The notes below the pieces were generated by a model, which saw only the letters and a program-made list of their open reading frames with translations, did no database searches and had not been told where the DNA came from. A DNA stretch of 64,000 nucleotides, from the NCBI GenBank assembly GCA_963682175.1, contig OY821770.1:11438501-11502500 (forward strand), given 5' to 3'. This document shows positions 21,422-33,262 of the stretch, piece by piece. Numbering within the stretch: position 1 is the stretch's first letter; each line of letters opens with the position of its first letter. Origin of the DNA: Triglochin maritima. Taxonomy: Eukaryota; Streptophyta; Magnoliopsida; Alismatales; Juncaginaceae. Made by a program: the position numbers and the translations under genes.

Positions 21422-23559
21422 TGTTATGTCCCTAACCCGGATTAGGATTGGATTAGGGTTAAGTGAGGTTTGACTTGGAGGAGAGAGGAGGTATGGTGGA
21501 GTTGTTGTGGAGGTATGGGTTGGAGTGTAGGAGTATGGTGTAGGGTGAGGGTGAGGTGTTGGGGGTAGAGTATTTAAGTTGGGTTTTCTCTCTCTCTCCC
21601 TTACTTGCTCTCTCTCACTCTCTCTCCATTTTTCTGTCCGGCGACCAGCGGAGGAAGAAGGCGCGGAGGCTCCGGCGTGAGGAGGTCGCGGCGAGGAGGA
21701 GGTTGCGCGTGCGGAGGTGCGGAGGCGCGAGCGTTGCTCCGGCGTTTCTCCGTCGTTGGTTGAGGTATGCCGCTCATTAGTGTGATTTTGTTGCTCACCC
21801 TTGTGGAAGGGTGTTGTTGGTCGGTCGGGGGAGGTCGAGGACCTCTCCGGCGACGCGTTTCTTCGTAAATCCTCGGCTGGCGCGAGGTTGAAGACGACCA
21901 ACGGTCGACCGGGTCCTTCGGGCGGTCGACCGTTTTAGCACTGTTTGCCCGACTTTAACCTTCACCGGTCGAACGATGCCTTGGGGCGGTCGACCGGTAG
22001 TGCATTATTGCTGGTGAGTTGGGATTTTTCTGCCTGTTTTCGGTCGACCGGTTCCTTGGGTCGTTCGACCGGAACTTAAGTTATTTGGATTATTATGCTT
22101 GCTTGTTCGACCGTTGCTTGTGTTCGGTCGACCGTTATATGACGTAGAAATGTAGGTTGACCCTGTCTGTTTTCGGTCGACCGAGACCCCTGAGTCGGTC
22201 GACCGATAGATCCGATTTTGATGTTGACCAGACTCCGGATTTTGACCTCGTTCGGTCGACCGGTTTTAGACTTTTGTTCGACCGTTGGGGAATTAGTGTT
22301 GCGCAGTGAGTTCTACCGATTCAGACTTTCGGTCGACCGAATTCCTCGTGAAAACGGTCGACCGGTTAGACTATTTCGGTCGACCGAATCTGCTCAGAAC
22401 TGAATTCCTGGGTCCCGTTGTGAATGCCAACTTTGTCCACGGAAACCCGTGTCCTCGCCTTGTGCGTGAGCCGGGAGGTGACGGTGGGCGCATGATGCGT
22501 GCCTGCCCAGGGACCGCCGTTGGGAAGAGTGTGGGTGTTCGGGACGCGTCAGCTCCATGTATGGACCGTGACTTTTGAGATGTTTGTTGGCACTTTGTAG
22601 TATAGCAGGCCTGAGGGATCGCGGATCCCAGTGTTGATGTTGTGCGGGCACGCAACTGGCGTTGGGTGAGGTGACTACCGGCCCACGGGCTACGGAGGTC
22701 GCTGCCCTGCTTTTATAGCGGCGCGGTTGGTGTTCGCGGCTCGAGGAGCCTGATGACCTGGCAGACTTCGGTCTGGACCGTCCGATGTTGTGCCGGACGT
22801 TGTGATGGACCACCGATGCTGTGCCGGTGATGCCGCCGAGGTTGTGCCGGCGATGATGATTGTTGGGCCGAGGCTGTGCCGGCTTGTTGTTTTCCTCGGC
22901 TGGGCACCTACCGAGATGATGTTGTTATACCTTCCGGGCGACGGCCCCGTTGGTCCCTGTGGCCCCGACCACTGAGATTTACAGATCTGTTTCTATCGGC
23001 GCGTAGACGTGACAGAGGCTCCCTGCCGAACCCTTGAGTAGTGTAGCTGCGTGTGGGGGTGCGATGTCGTGGGCTACTAGACTGCATGTGCCTGCAGTAG
23101 GTCTCTTCGGGAGACCCGATGATTGATTGTCGGACTGATGTCCTGTTTTACCCTTCGGGGGAACTGTTTTCCATTTCTGTTGATGTCATGACATGCTACT
23201 AGTATGATAGGTTCATTATTGTGATGCATGCATGTAGGTGAGTTGGCATACGGGGTTTCCTTCTGGAAACTCAGGCATTGTTGTTGCATCTTTTTCAGGA
23301 CCGCAGTAGGTCCAGGTGGGTGGTGACCGAGGACGGAGCGCTTTGGAGTCGGATCCTCTTCGGCAGTTGCTAGACCGTACGACTACTTGTATCCTCTTCC
23401 ATTGTATCTGTATTGTAGTCGTATTTCTTTTGGAAAACTCCTTGTATTTTGGGTGCACCCGGATTTATATATTTATGTATTAGTGACGTTCCCGCGTGAG
23501 TTGTCTGTTATGTTGGTTATTTTGAAATTTTAAATCTTCCGCTGTTTCGGGACGTTACA
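21422..23559 (+). repeat. 3' LTR of Gypsy element
   Basis: 2138 bp, near-identical to the 5' LTR, with the same predicted splice sites, palindrome array (21902-22388) and stem-loop. It ends GACGTTACA before the TTAAG target duplication. Confidence 0.97.
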
Positions 23560-23564
23560 TTAAG

Positions 23565-24831
23565 ATTACCTCTTTATCTATTAAAAACATCTTGTATCTA
23601 GAAGGATTTACTTTCAGTAGCAAAAAGAAAAGTGAAAAGGACAACATATTTTAGACAGATATAAAACCTTAGTAGGGAAAGAAATATACTGATTTTTGCA
23701 GTAGTTAATACATCCCTACTTTGCCACCGTTGTATTTTCTTCTTCTTATCATGTGTGATGATAGCCACAGTCTCCATAATAGCCTGAAAACCAATCATAG
23801 AACACGTAGATAATATCATAAAGGAGTTTTGAAGTAGAAAATGAAATGTGTAGAGCACACCAAAGATTAAAATAGAAAATTGAATGCATAATTCGTGAAT
23901 CGTAAAAAAAAGGGTCTTGTGCCGCAGAAATAGTAAGTTGAAAAAAAAAGACTACTTAAATTAATTGTAAGTATAACAACATGATTCTCACCGAACAGAA
24001 GAATGTTTACATAAAATTTGTTGCACTATACTGCGTCTTAATTTGGAGAGAAAAAATACCTGAAGTTTTGCGATTTTTCTTTGAAGTAGCTTCTGCCTGG
24101 TAGAACACATGAAACTCTTATAGTGCATGCATTCTCTATTATTGTCGTGCGACGTAAAATCCCAAAGTTGTGGTAGCGCAGGCATTCTATTATTGTCTAA
24201 TAGTATCTTTAAAAGTTCCAAATATATGATAACTCTTATAGTACTATGAATCATTTCAAATCTATATTATATAAATATATATATATATATATATATTGTG
24301 ATTTTTTCCGCAACACAAGTAAATATTATTATTGCGTGACAAAGAAATCTTTTAGAATATTATTTAATGAAACATGTTAAAACATATTTTTTTAAGAAAA
24401 TAGTGTTAGTATTCTTAATAACACTAATTGATTTCGGTATCGTGAAAAATCAATATTTGGTAAATTTTGTGAATTAGGTATTTATATTTATTTCAGTATA
24501 GTGAATGTGTAGAGAAACACTAATTGTAACAATTTTTGTGGACGAAGTGATTAAATGTTCAATTCAAATTAATTTGCACATAAAATTTTGACTTATATTG
24601 AACATAAAAAATTAAAAATACAATGTATAGAAGATAGTATTTTTATAGATACAAAGTAGAAATAGAAAATTCCAAAGGAACTCATATAACATATGCAAAC
24701 ACTTATACAAGCAAAAACCCGTATTATCACGTAGCAACTTTTAATTGGTTGGACACTTAGACCTACAGAAAATCTTATAAGTTATCCATTCGAGAACGTT
24801 TTCCATTCGAGAACTTGTTGGATTAGTTATC
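23565..24831. other. AT-rich intergenic DNA with TA microsatellite
   Basis: No supported gene. Two short minus-strand open stretches (23598-23858, 23988-24254) show no family motif. A TA dinucleotide run lies at about 24274-24296. Confidence 0.5.
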
Positions 24832-24838
24832 GTAGAGT

Positions 24839-25077
24839 AGGGCTGAGCATCGGTCCGGACCGGACCGAACCCGGATGCTCTTCGGGGTCAGATTTGGTCC
24901 GGATCGAACCTGGACCGGTCGGTCCAATCCAAAACCCCGGACCGGACCAGATTTGGGGGGGGGGGGGGATTAGGTTTTGAACCGGACCGAAACCCGAACC
25001 CGTCGGATTCGGTTCGAACCGAACCCGGATTGATCGGTCCGGTCCAAAAAACCAGACCGGTTCATGCACTCCCTTGT
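24839..25077. mobile_element. Small hAT-like nonautonomous element
   Basis: 239 bp with imperfect ends AGGGCTGAGCA and TGCACTCCCTTGT, resembling hAT-type termini, flanked by GTAGAGT on both sides (24832-24838, 25078-25084). The body is built of CCGGACCGGA and GGTTCGAACCG phrases and a G run at 24955-24968. It encodes nothing. Confidence 0.6.
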
Positions 25078-25879
25078 GTAGAGTGTAGACTGCAATATTT
25101 CAAAACGTATATCAATGCAAAATTCTCCTCGCACTAGTGCAGAAAATGGAATATACGTTGGATATTGGAGGTATATGTCGGCCATACGACTCCCTTGACC
25201 CGATGTCTATATTTGTGTCGTATATACCTAGATGTCGGTTACTTAAAACCCGACGTCTATACTTAAAGCATAGACGTGTGTCGGTCACCATAAACAACCG
25301 ACGTCTATACCTAAAGAATAGACATCGTCTATTCTTTTTTTGCTGGGGATAGACGTCGGCTACTAGATACAACTGACGTTTATATCTTTACCAGATTAAA
25401 AAAACAAAGCGATCATATATTTCTGCATGACTAACACATTCAACCTGTGTACACAAGAAATTCATCCACAAACACAAATACATACACACATTCATTCACA
25501 AACACAATCTTTCAATCACACGCATACATACACAAACACTTGACATTCATTCACAAATATGTTTGATTATATTAAAGATCACATTGTATGTTGGTAATAC
25601 AAGTAAACATGTTAAATAAATTTGCATGTTTAATTACAAAGAAAGTGTTATTAAAATAAGAACATCTTATTTCATTAACATGTTTCTCATAAAATAGTGA
25701 GTCCATTGGTCACGAGTATCATCGAGCTCCTGTTGCGAGTAGGGATCACTATTCTTTTGGAAGACCTAAAAAATACAAGTAAAAAATATTAATATCTAAA
25801 TAATGAAACTATAATTATACATCTGAATAGTGATCTATATTATCTCGGATAGGGATACATTTTGAGATGCATATTCGAG

Positions 25880-27130
25880 GATTTACTCCATGTAATCACG
25901 TAGTAACCACATTCCGTATTTTCAATCTGCTTGCGGTACTACAAAAATATAAATCCGCTAAATATATGTTCCATTACTTAACTTAATTAACAAAAATGGA
26001 AGAAAGAACTTACTCCCATTTCATGCCACGTTGCTCCAGCTTTTGGAGTTGTTCTCCTGCCACTTAACACTTTGTAAACTTTCATTGTCCTGAGTAGTAC
26101 AAATTATTCAACATGAATTCGATAATACTAATAAAAATACACAGATTACATATACGATGATTAAAACGAACTTACATTAAAACAAATTTCTTCATGGATT
26201 CTTTTGGTTTAATCGACCCCAAAGGTTCAAACCAATGTGCCGAATTAGTCTCGGGGCATAGAACGACAAGCATCCAATGAGCGTTGTTTATATATATAAT
26301 TAAAAGTTTATTACAAAATAAAATTCCACTTACTTTGAATCAACAAATTTACCTCTCATGATAAGAGATGAGATAATATTTTTTGTCTTTTTCTTTCATG
26401 AGAGTTGCAAAATGACTAGATGTATCGTCATTCCCGGATATATAGGTAGATGGACGGACAAATCCAAATGGTTGATCATCGGGAAAGACTGACCTTCTGG
26501 TGTCATAAATGTGTCTATAAGAGTAAAAATTACATTATTTATTATTAGGATAAAATTATTTGAAGCATCTCATCTTATACAGAAGAAACACTTACTTCAC
26601 TTGCACGTCGATAATCATTATACACAATTGATCCATCGCCAAGAACTGCATAACATCCTCTCTGACGACATATAAGGCCGGAGGCAACCCTTTAACCCTC
26701 CCCTCCAAATCCCAGGCAGTTAAAGATTATGATTCCCTACCTACAATTAATTGATACAACATTTTGCACCTACTTGGTAGCAAATTAATGTTGATCGGAG
26801 ATTGGTTGTTTGACCATTTGCTCTGGGGGCTTGAAACTTAACATATATATATACAAACGTTAAAAATACAATTATATAAACTTAACAGATATATATACAA
26901 ACTTAACAGATATATATACAAACGTTAAAAATACAAACTTAACAGATATATATACAAACGTTAAAAATACAAACGTTAAAAATACAATTATTAACAAAAT
27001 TGAAATTTATTGGCTTTCAAAATTAAAGTATACCTCGTGTCTGTCATTTAGCTCTACTAAATGACAAGGTCACCTCACGAACCCACCGATAGCATCGCCA
27101 AGGGTAACAACATCTTCTTCCGGAGACATG
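25880..27130 (-). pseudogene. Ulp1-like (C48) cysteine protease relic in CACTA
   Basis: Minus-strand pieces match the Ulp1-type C-terminal domain often carried by plant CACTA elements. In order they are DVVTLGDAIGGFV near 27100, LYVVREDVMQFLAMDQLC near 26650, DDQPFGFVRPSTY near 26470, HWMLVVLCPE near 26270 (catalytic His region) and NTECGYYVITW near 25905 (catalytic Cys). They are separated by AT-rich gaps that could be introns. A stop follows IGGFVR. Repeats with ACTTAACAGATATATATACAAACG lie at 26838-26990 between exons. The native role of this domain in CACTA elements is not established. A continuous functional product is unlikely. Confidence 0.6.
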
Positions 27131-27261
27131 AAGATGAGAAGATCTGGAGACATGAAAATGAGAAAGGAATGACTCAGGAGAGAGGAGATGTTCAAGGCCA
27201 AAGCAAGCCTAAAGTCCACTATAGGTCCTTAGCACTAGACGATGCCTAATTTCGAGGTCCC

Positions 27262-27470
27262 ACCGAGGACCATTAGTTTGTTGGAAATCAAGAACCCGGA
27301 GGTTCCTAAAATCTCACGGAGACTAGATGGACAACGACGTTTAAGCCGAAACGGTCTTAAACAGCGAGGACCACTAGATTATAGGAAATCAAGAACCCGG
27401 AGGTTCCTACAATCTCAGGGAGACTAGATGGGCAACGACGTTCAGCCTATAACGGTCTTACACAGTTTCC
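27262..27470. repeat. Tandem duplication of about 104 bp inside CACTA
   Basis: Two copies of a unit containing GAAATCAAGAACCCGGAGG and GAGACTAGATGG follow one another with a few differences. No coding role is seen. The rest of the CACTA interior (27470-28990) holds no recognisable gene. Confidence 0.8.
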
Positions 27471-29289
27471 TCTCCTAAATGCATCCAGAAATCTTAGGGG
27501 TCAACGTCTAAATTGATTTTTAAGGCTCTTTTATTATGTGATTTTTGGGCCAAGGAAATGGTGATGAAATCCCCCACCTCTTCTCCTAGGTGACTACCCC
27601 CTAGGTATTTTCATACCTTAATCTAACAAACAACACATCAAACAAATACTCACCTCACTCTTGTTCGAATGCAAGTCCTACTAACTTATGTGTACTTTCT
27701 CATAAAATCTACGCTAGCAATCTACGAAAGAAATCGTAAAATAAAAAATAAATACGATGAATGGAAAGTCTTATATGATGAATGACTTAACAAATATTGT
27801 CTAATCTTTTGTTATAGGTTATTAAAGGTCAAGTTGCTTAAGGGGTCGATGAGTTATTAGAAACTAAACATTTATTTAAACAAAATAAGTTTTTTTCAGC
27901 ATAAATAAACATAATTTAACTAAACTAAACATAAATAAATGTATGAAGTCACTAAACTAAAGATATTTAAACATCAATTAATAATGGTAGGAAATGGTCC
28001 AAAAAAATTAGTCTTATGTCATATCTCATACTATCCTAATTTTAAAAAGTGTCCAAGTTATGATTTATTCTCTATATTGTTGTTTTCGAGTTTCTTCTCT
28101 TTTAATTTATGTTCCAAATTCAAGTTTCATGTACTATAAACAAGTCCTTGTTTTTTTATATATAGAAAACAAATATCTGTTGGCGATATATTAAAAATCC
28201 ACTAGGAATTCCAATGCGGTTCTCATTCACATCGACAGTAAAGTATAGTGAACAACCCATATGATAACCTCATAACCTTCATCATTAGTACGAAAAATTC
28301 AGGATCACAACAATTTTTTGAAATTTACAATCCAGAAAGCAACCCTTTCCCGAATCTACACATCCTTTCTCAACACAAAAACCATTCAAGATAGAAACTA
28401 TCCATTTCACTATTCACCTCACCTTCTCAACTATCCAAGAAGCATCAACCAATTCAATCCACAAACCCAAACAAAGAACATGATAAAAAACTCATGTTCA
28501 AGAACTCACTCGACCAACCACACGACATCTGAACCCCCACAATTTCCACTTAAAATTTTACACTTCTAGAAACTAAAAAACCCAATCTTTACAACAAAGC
28601 ACCAACTACAACTTTCACAAATACTCAGACATTACAACAAACACAACAACACCAAATCCCTACACAAAAAAACTAGATAATAGCAGGGGGAATCCAATTT
28701 TACTGACCAAACAAAGAAAATGAAACAAAAGTCACTAGATTGACAAACTAAGTATTCGGCATGATAATGTACCGAACAAGGTGGACAATCGAACAAGGTT
28801 GTCATGGGTGGTTGCGGTGGCTAGGGTTTGCAGAGGAAGTTGTGGTGGCGGAGGAGGTCGCGACTGTCGAGGGCGCGGAGGTCGTTGCGGACGTCGCAGA
28901 GGCTAGGGTTTGCGGGGGGGATCAGTCGCGAAGGAGGTTGTGTTTGCGGCTAGGGTTTTGTCGAGAATAAATGGAAAAAACGTAACTGTTCATTTCATAT
29001 AAACCCTATAGACGTCGGTCATCACATACAGCCGACGTCAATACCCCGACGTCTATATGCATGAAGGCATAGACGTCGGCTGTAAGTGATGACAGACGTC
29101 TATAGACTTGGAGAATAAATGTCGAGGTATAGACATCTGTTGCAATGAGTATTCAAACAACCGACGTCTACAGGACCCCTTAGATGTCGGTTGTATTAAT
29201 GGGCGACGTTTATACTTATAGACGTCGATTATATGAGCGACTGACGTCTATGGGGTGACGAATATTCACTATTCTGCACTAGTGTGTCG

Positions 29290-30504
29290 AACGTTAAGGT
29301 TATATTTGCTTCAGCCCAAATGCCAATTAAGTAAATTATTTTTTGTAATACAGCCCAAGTAAATTGCTGTGTTGATGATGTGAATTAAATATCCGGTTTC
29401 TATAAAAATAATATGCAATATCCGACTTCCAGAGCTCATGGAATCCTTGTCATACTGAAAGATTCTAACGTCGATATCTTGAAGATTTGGATTTGAGATT
29501 AGACGTTGTTCCGTCAAATATTTAACCACCAAGCACTTTTTATACTAGGAAGGAAGAATGCAACTTTAAAGAAGGAATGAGATTAATTAGAAGTTAAAAG
29601 CATGGTTTGAAGTTTCAATCTCACAACCAATTGCTGCATCGTACTTTGGGATCACTAACTGAGCTAAATCGATTTGTCAACATAAAACCTAACGGTGAGA
29701 CACACATTTTTAATAACATTAGACTAATTAGTTGTAAAAAGTAATAGTATTAGGATAAATACTGGTGTAGTGATGACATAAAGTAGAATAAATTGTTCTG
29801 TGACGTCACTTAAGCAAAAATCTTTTTTTATGATTATGCTACAATGCACTTACTTGAAACGTTTGTTAATTATTCTTCACTTTTATAACTATGTATAGAC
29901 AGAAGATTCTATGTTTTGTTTTGTATTGTATTGTACTGTACATGTTTACACCACAAATCCAATTTCTGTTAAGTGAAATTAACATGTGAGCAATCCTAGA
30001 ATCTGTTGTTGGTGAACTCTCGTCAACTGAGGTTGAGGTTGATGTTGCTTCACTTGCTTTATGCACTATTGAATGTTTTAGGCTTTGGTGGTTCTATCTT
30101 TTTGTATTCTAAAAACTTGGAAGCTTTATTATGAGATGTTGTGGTTCATAACACCTTGAAACTTTTATCTAATATAACCACCTTTTATTATATAAAACAA
30201 TGGATCCTATGTTTTGGATTTTGGATAAAGTTTGTTAACACCTAAGTGCGATGACAAATTTAGACCGATTTTAAAGAATGGTCCAAGTCTAAGTCCTTAG
30301 TAGAATAATGTGATGTTGGAATCTTAATTTGGAAGATCAATGTTGGCCACGTGAGTTGTAGGGAGCCTGCTATGGTTGGTGGATCAAATCAGCCGTGCAT
30401 TACGGCGGGGCTGCCAGAGGAGGACGAGATCGAAAACAACAAAACAGAATCAAAGAAATTTCAAAATTTAGCCTCATTTGCAAGCTAATAAGATACTTTC
30501 CAGT
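29290..30504. other. AT-rich intergenic DNA
   Basis: No gene or element recognised on either strand. A G/C-richer patch lies at 30345-30430. It ends at the ACAAG target site of the next LTR. Confidence 0.5.
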
Positions 30505-30897
30505 ACAAGTGTAATAACCTAATCTAAACACCTTAATTAACTAAACCTAATTTACCCTAATTATGCATGCTAATGAAGAGGTGAGGAGATAAGGATGAGA
30601 GTTGAGTTGTTGGAACGTGAGAGGAAAGAGAATTGGTGGGTGTTGATTGGAAGGTTTTTAGGTTAAGTGTGATTGGATGAGGTGTAGGTTGGATTGTCTA
30701 TTTAAGGAGAAGTTGTAGAGAGATGAGGGTTTGACGTTTTCTTCACTTGAACCTTATCAGAGAGTGAGAGAGAGGAGTTTTCTTTGGAGAAGAAGAAGAA
30801 GGTGAAGAAGAAGAAGAGGAGAAGGAGAAGGAGAAGAAGGAAGAAGAAGAGGAGTGAAGTGACTCAAGCTTGGGAGGCTTCCACAACCGTCAAAAAG

Positions 30898-32267
30898 GTA
30901 TGCCAAGTCTTCATAATAACTCCCCAAGAGGTGTGGGAGTGTAGAGGACGGCGTTGGTGTCGTTTCTCCGGTGAAAACCCTACTGGACGGAGGTTGAAGA
31001 CGACTGGTTCGGTCGACCGTTGAGTGTTTCGGTCGACCGAACAACGTCTAAATGATGCCTGTCCAGTGGGAAGATGTATTGTTCGGTCGACCGGTATATG
31101 GGTCAGTCGACCGATATTTATAAATATTAACTTACTGCCCGAAAACGGTCGAACGATGTCTGTGTGACGGTCGACCGTTTATGCCAAATTTCGCGGGAAA
31201 TAAAGGGTTACATTAGCCGGTCGACCGGTGTTGTTTCGGTCGACCGAACCCAGTAGATAGGTTAGACAGGCCTTCGGCCGACCGAGTGTGTGTCTCGGTC
31301 GACCGAACTGCGCAAGGTCGGTTACGAGCGTTGACCATCTAAACGGTCGACCGCTCTGGATCCGGTCGACCGACCGAGTGCAGTTTTCCTGTAGTGAAGT
31401 GCTTGTTGATCCGGTTGACCGAAGGAGTTTCAGTCGACCGAATCCAGTGGGCAGGATTCATGCAGACTTTCTTATCGGTTGAACGGACCCTGGTTCGACC
31501 GACAAGATATATATGTATATAAAATGTATAGCGTAGACCTTCCAAACGGTCGACCGCTAGATGACTTTTGTTCGACCGATTGGTCGGTATTTCGGTTGGC
31601 GTGATTCGACCGATAGACTTGTTTGTACAGTACCGTGTACTGTGTGGGGGACCGGCCGACCGGTGTGCTTTTAGAGGTCGACCGATCTGCCGCAGGTTGG
31701 TGGATTTATCCACACGCGATCCGTTGAGTATAGGTCGACTACCGGCTCCGAGGCGACGGTTGATTACCGGCTTTGAGAGCTACGGATTTCACCTTCGACG
31801 AAGGCGTATTATTGTACTACTGTTTCCTCTCTTACCGAGCGGGGTGTGAGGGATGTGTACCGTAAACCTTGGGCAGTTTGCGAGGGTTTAGCGGTAGGCC
31901 GAGGATGTTCCGGCAGGGTGCGCGCTTGGCGGCTCTTGGGGGAGCAGCGGCTGTCGTCTGACCCGAGTTGTGTATTCGATGGGCTGACTCGCTCCTTGGG
32001 TGGCGGCGTGTACCGGGGGTTCCTTCCTGCACTTTTTGGGGAGCAGTGGTGTCGACTGACCCTTGTGAGGCAGCGGTGGACTGACTTGACCCTAGTGGCA
32101 GCAGTGGTTCAGTGTCGCGGAGGCGGTGAGGGCAGTATTGTGGGCCCGAGGTGGATGATCATGTGCATTGTATTGCATTGTCCTTAATTCCTTTTTATAT
32201 TTTTAGGAGGCTTGGTATACGGGGTTCCTTCAGGGAACTCAGGCATGTTTGCTTGTTTTCATTTCAG
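30898..32267 (+). other. Predicted intron within diverged solo LTR
   Basis: GTATGCC donor and TTCATTTCAG acceptor at the positions equivalent to 15043 and 16577 of the full element. It encloses the palindrome array. Confidence 0.5.
31010..31690. repeat. CGGTCGACCG palindrome-pair array (diverged LTR)
   Basis: About ten pairs, spacers mostly 9-12 bp. Several pairs have matching outer flanks, for example GGTTCGG..CCGAAC at 31008-31042 and AAACGG..CCGTTT at 31144-31181. Variants include CGGCCGACCG and CGGTTGACCG. Confidence 0.9.
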
Positions 32268-32651
32268 GTAGCGAGTAGCATTAGAGTCAGGTGGTGACCG
32301 AGGAGAGTGCCCCCGGGATCAGATCATGTTCTCTTTTATATCTTCTTTTGTTTGAGGTAGTGATTACATGTATATTCACTTTTGTTGTAATCACAGTTGA
32401 CTCATTTATATAGTTTGACTTCCACGTGGGTCTGTATCTTATATATTTTTTATATATATGTTGGTTTGTTTTCCCGTGACGTGCCCTGTGTTGACCGTTG
32501 ACGGTCTTTATTATTGTTTAAATTTTTCGCTGTTTTCGGGTACGTTACAACAAGTCAGTAATCACGATCAATAAGCTAATTTACATCGATTTTAACTTAC
32601 ATGAATTTTGGAATTCGAGAGAGAGAAAAAATATACATTTAAAATACTATG

Positions 32652-32770
32652 AGACCACCCACGGGTGGTCTTTTTCGGGTGCCCGGGATGGGCGCTGAAA
32701 AGCCCTCCCTTTAAGGGAGGGCGGATCCGGGTGGGATCCGCCCGGGCACCCAATCCGGGGGGCCTGGGTT
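32652..32770. repeat. Nested GC-rich palindromes
   Basis: A 9-bp-arm palindrome AGACCACCC-AC-GGGTGGTCT (32652-32671) stands beside an 11-bp inverted repeat GGGTGCCCGGG / CCCGGGCACCC (32677-32687, 32741-32751). The latter encloses two further palindromes: GCCCTCCCTT / AAGGGAGGGC (32702-32722) and GCGGATCC / GGATCCGC (32721-32741). It sits in very AT-rich DNA. Origin unknown; a fold-back element tip is possible. Confidence 0.85.
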
Positions 32771-33262
32771 TTTTTTTATTTATTATTTTCAAAAATATTT
32801 TTTAAAATATTTAAAATCGGTTTTTCAAAAAAAATATATGAAATTATGTTTTTTATTTGTTTATATTTTTTGACATTTTTTGTGTTTTACCTAGAATCGA
32901 TCCTAAAATGACGTGAAGGGGAGAGAATGTATGACGTTTTAGTTGTTTCTGTGTGTGGTTAAGAAAATTTTAGGGGGTGGTTTGAGCTAACGTGACGGAG
33001 AGAGAAGTTGACGTGACTGAGAGAGAAAATCGGACGTCCGAATAATGCACATACGTTGTTAATGGTGCTCCGAGAATTACCAATGAGTGAATCATTTCAA
33101 ACTTCAAAAACCTCAACATGACCCAAATGTATTGGTATCAAGAGAGTGTCGATTTTCAATTTTAGCAGACCCATAATACATCCTTAATTAGCAAATAAAA
33201 TTAAATGTCTAAAACGAAGAAGTTGCAAGCTAGGTGAAAAATTCAGAACGATGATTGACACG

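Larger units (their letters stand above)
14702..23559 (+). mobile_element. Complete Ty3/Gypsy chromovirus (8.86 kb)
   Basis: Two LTRs (14702-16838 and 21422-23559) begin TGTTATG and end GTTACA. The insertion is flanked by perfect TTAAG duplications (14697-14701 and 23560-23564). A primer-binding site follows the 5' LTR, and a purine-rich AAGTTGGGTGGAT (about 21409-21421) precedes the 3' LTR. The internal reading frame has the order gag, zinc knuckles, protease, RT, RNase H, integrase, chromodomain, which is a chromovirus of Tekay/Del type. By eye the LTRs differ by about seven substitutions, all transitions, plus two small length changes, so the insertion is recent. Confidence 0.97.
25132..29286 (-). 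mobile_element. CACTA (En/Spm-like) transposon, degenerate
   Basis: The left end reads CACTAGTGCAGAAAA and the right end TTCTGCACTAGTG, an inverted pair. TCG is found just outside both ends if two extra bases (TG) at the right are counted as element. Both ends carry many subterminal GACGTC / CGACGTCTATA repeats in both orientations (25150-25380 and 29005-29265), the classic CACTA layout. The interior holds an Ulp1-like protease relic on the minus strand. No TNPD/TNP2 transposase was recognised, so it is probably nonautonomous. Confidence 0.85.
30510..32549 (+). mobile_element. Solo Gypsy LTR, diverged (2040 bp)
   Basis: TGTAATAACC..GTACGTTACA is flanked by perfect ACAAG duplications (30505-30509, 32550-32554). 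Layout as in the full element: CTATTTAAGG promoter motif near 30700, purine-rich leader (AAGAAG repeats), donor AAAAG|GTATGCC at 30898, palindrome pairs at 31010-31690, conserved GGGGTTCC..GGGAACTCAGGCAT stem-loop near 32220-32245, and acceptor ATTTCAG ending at 32267. Overall sequence is strongly diverged, so conservation of these parts stands out. Confidence 0.95.
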
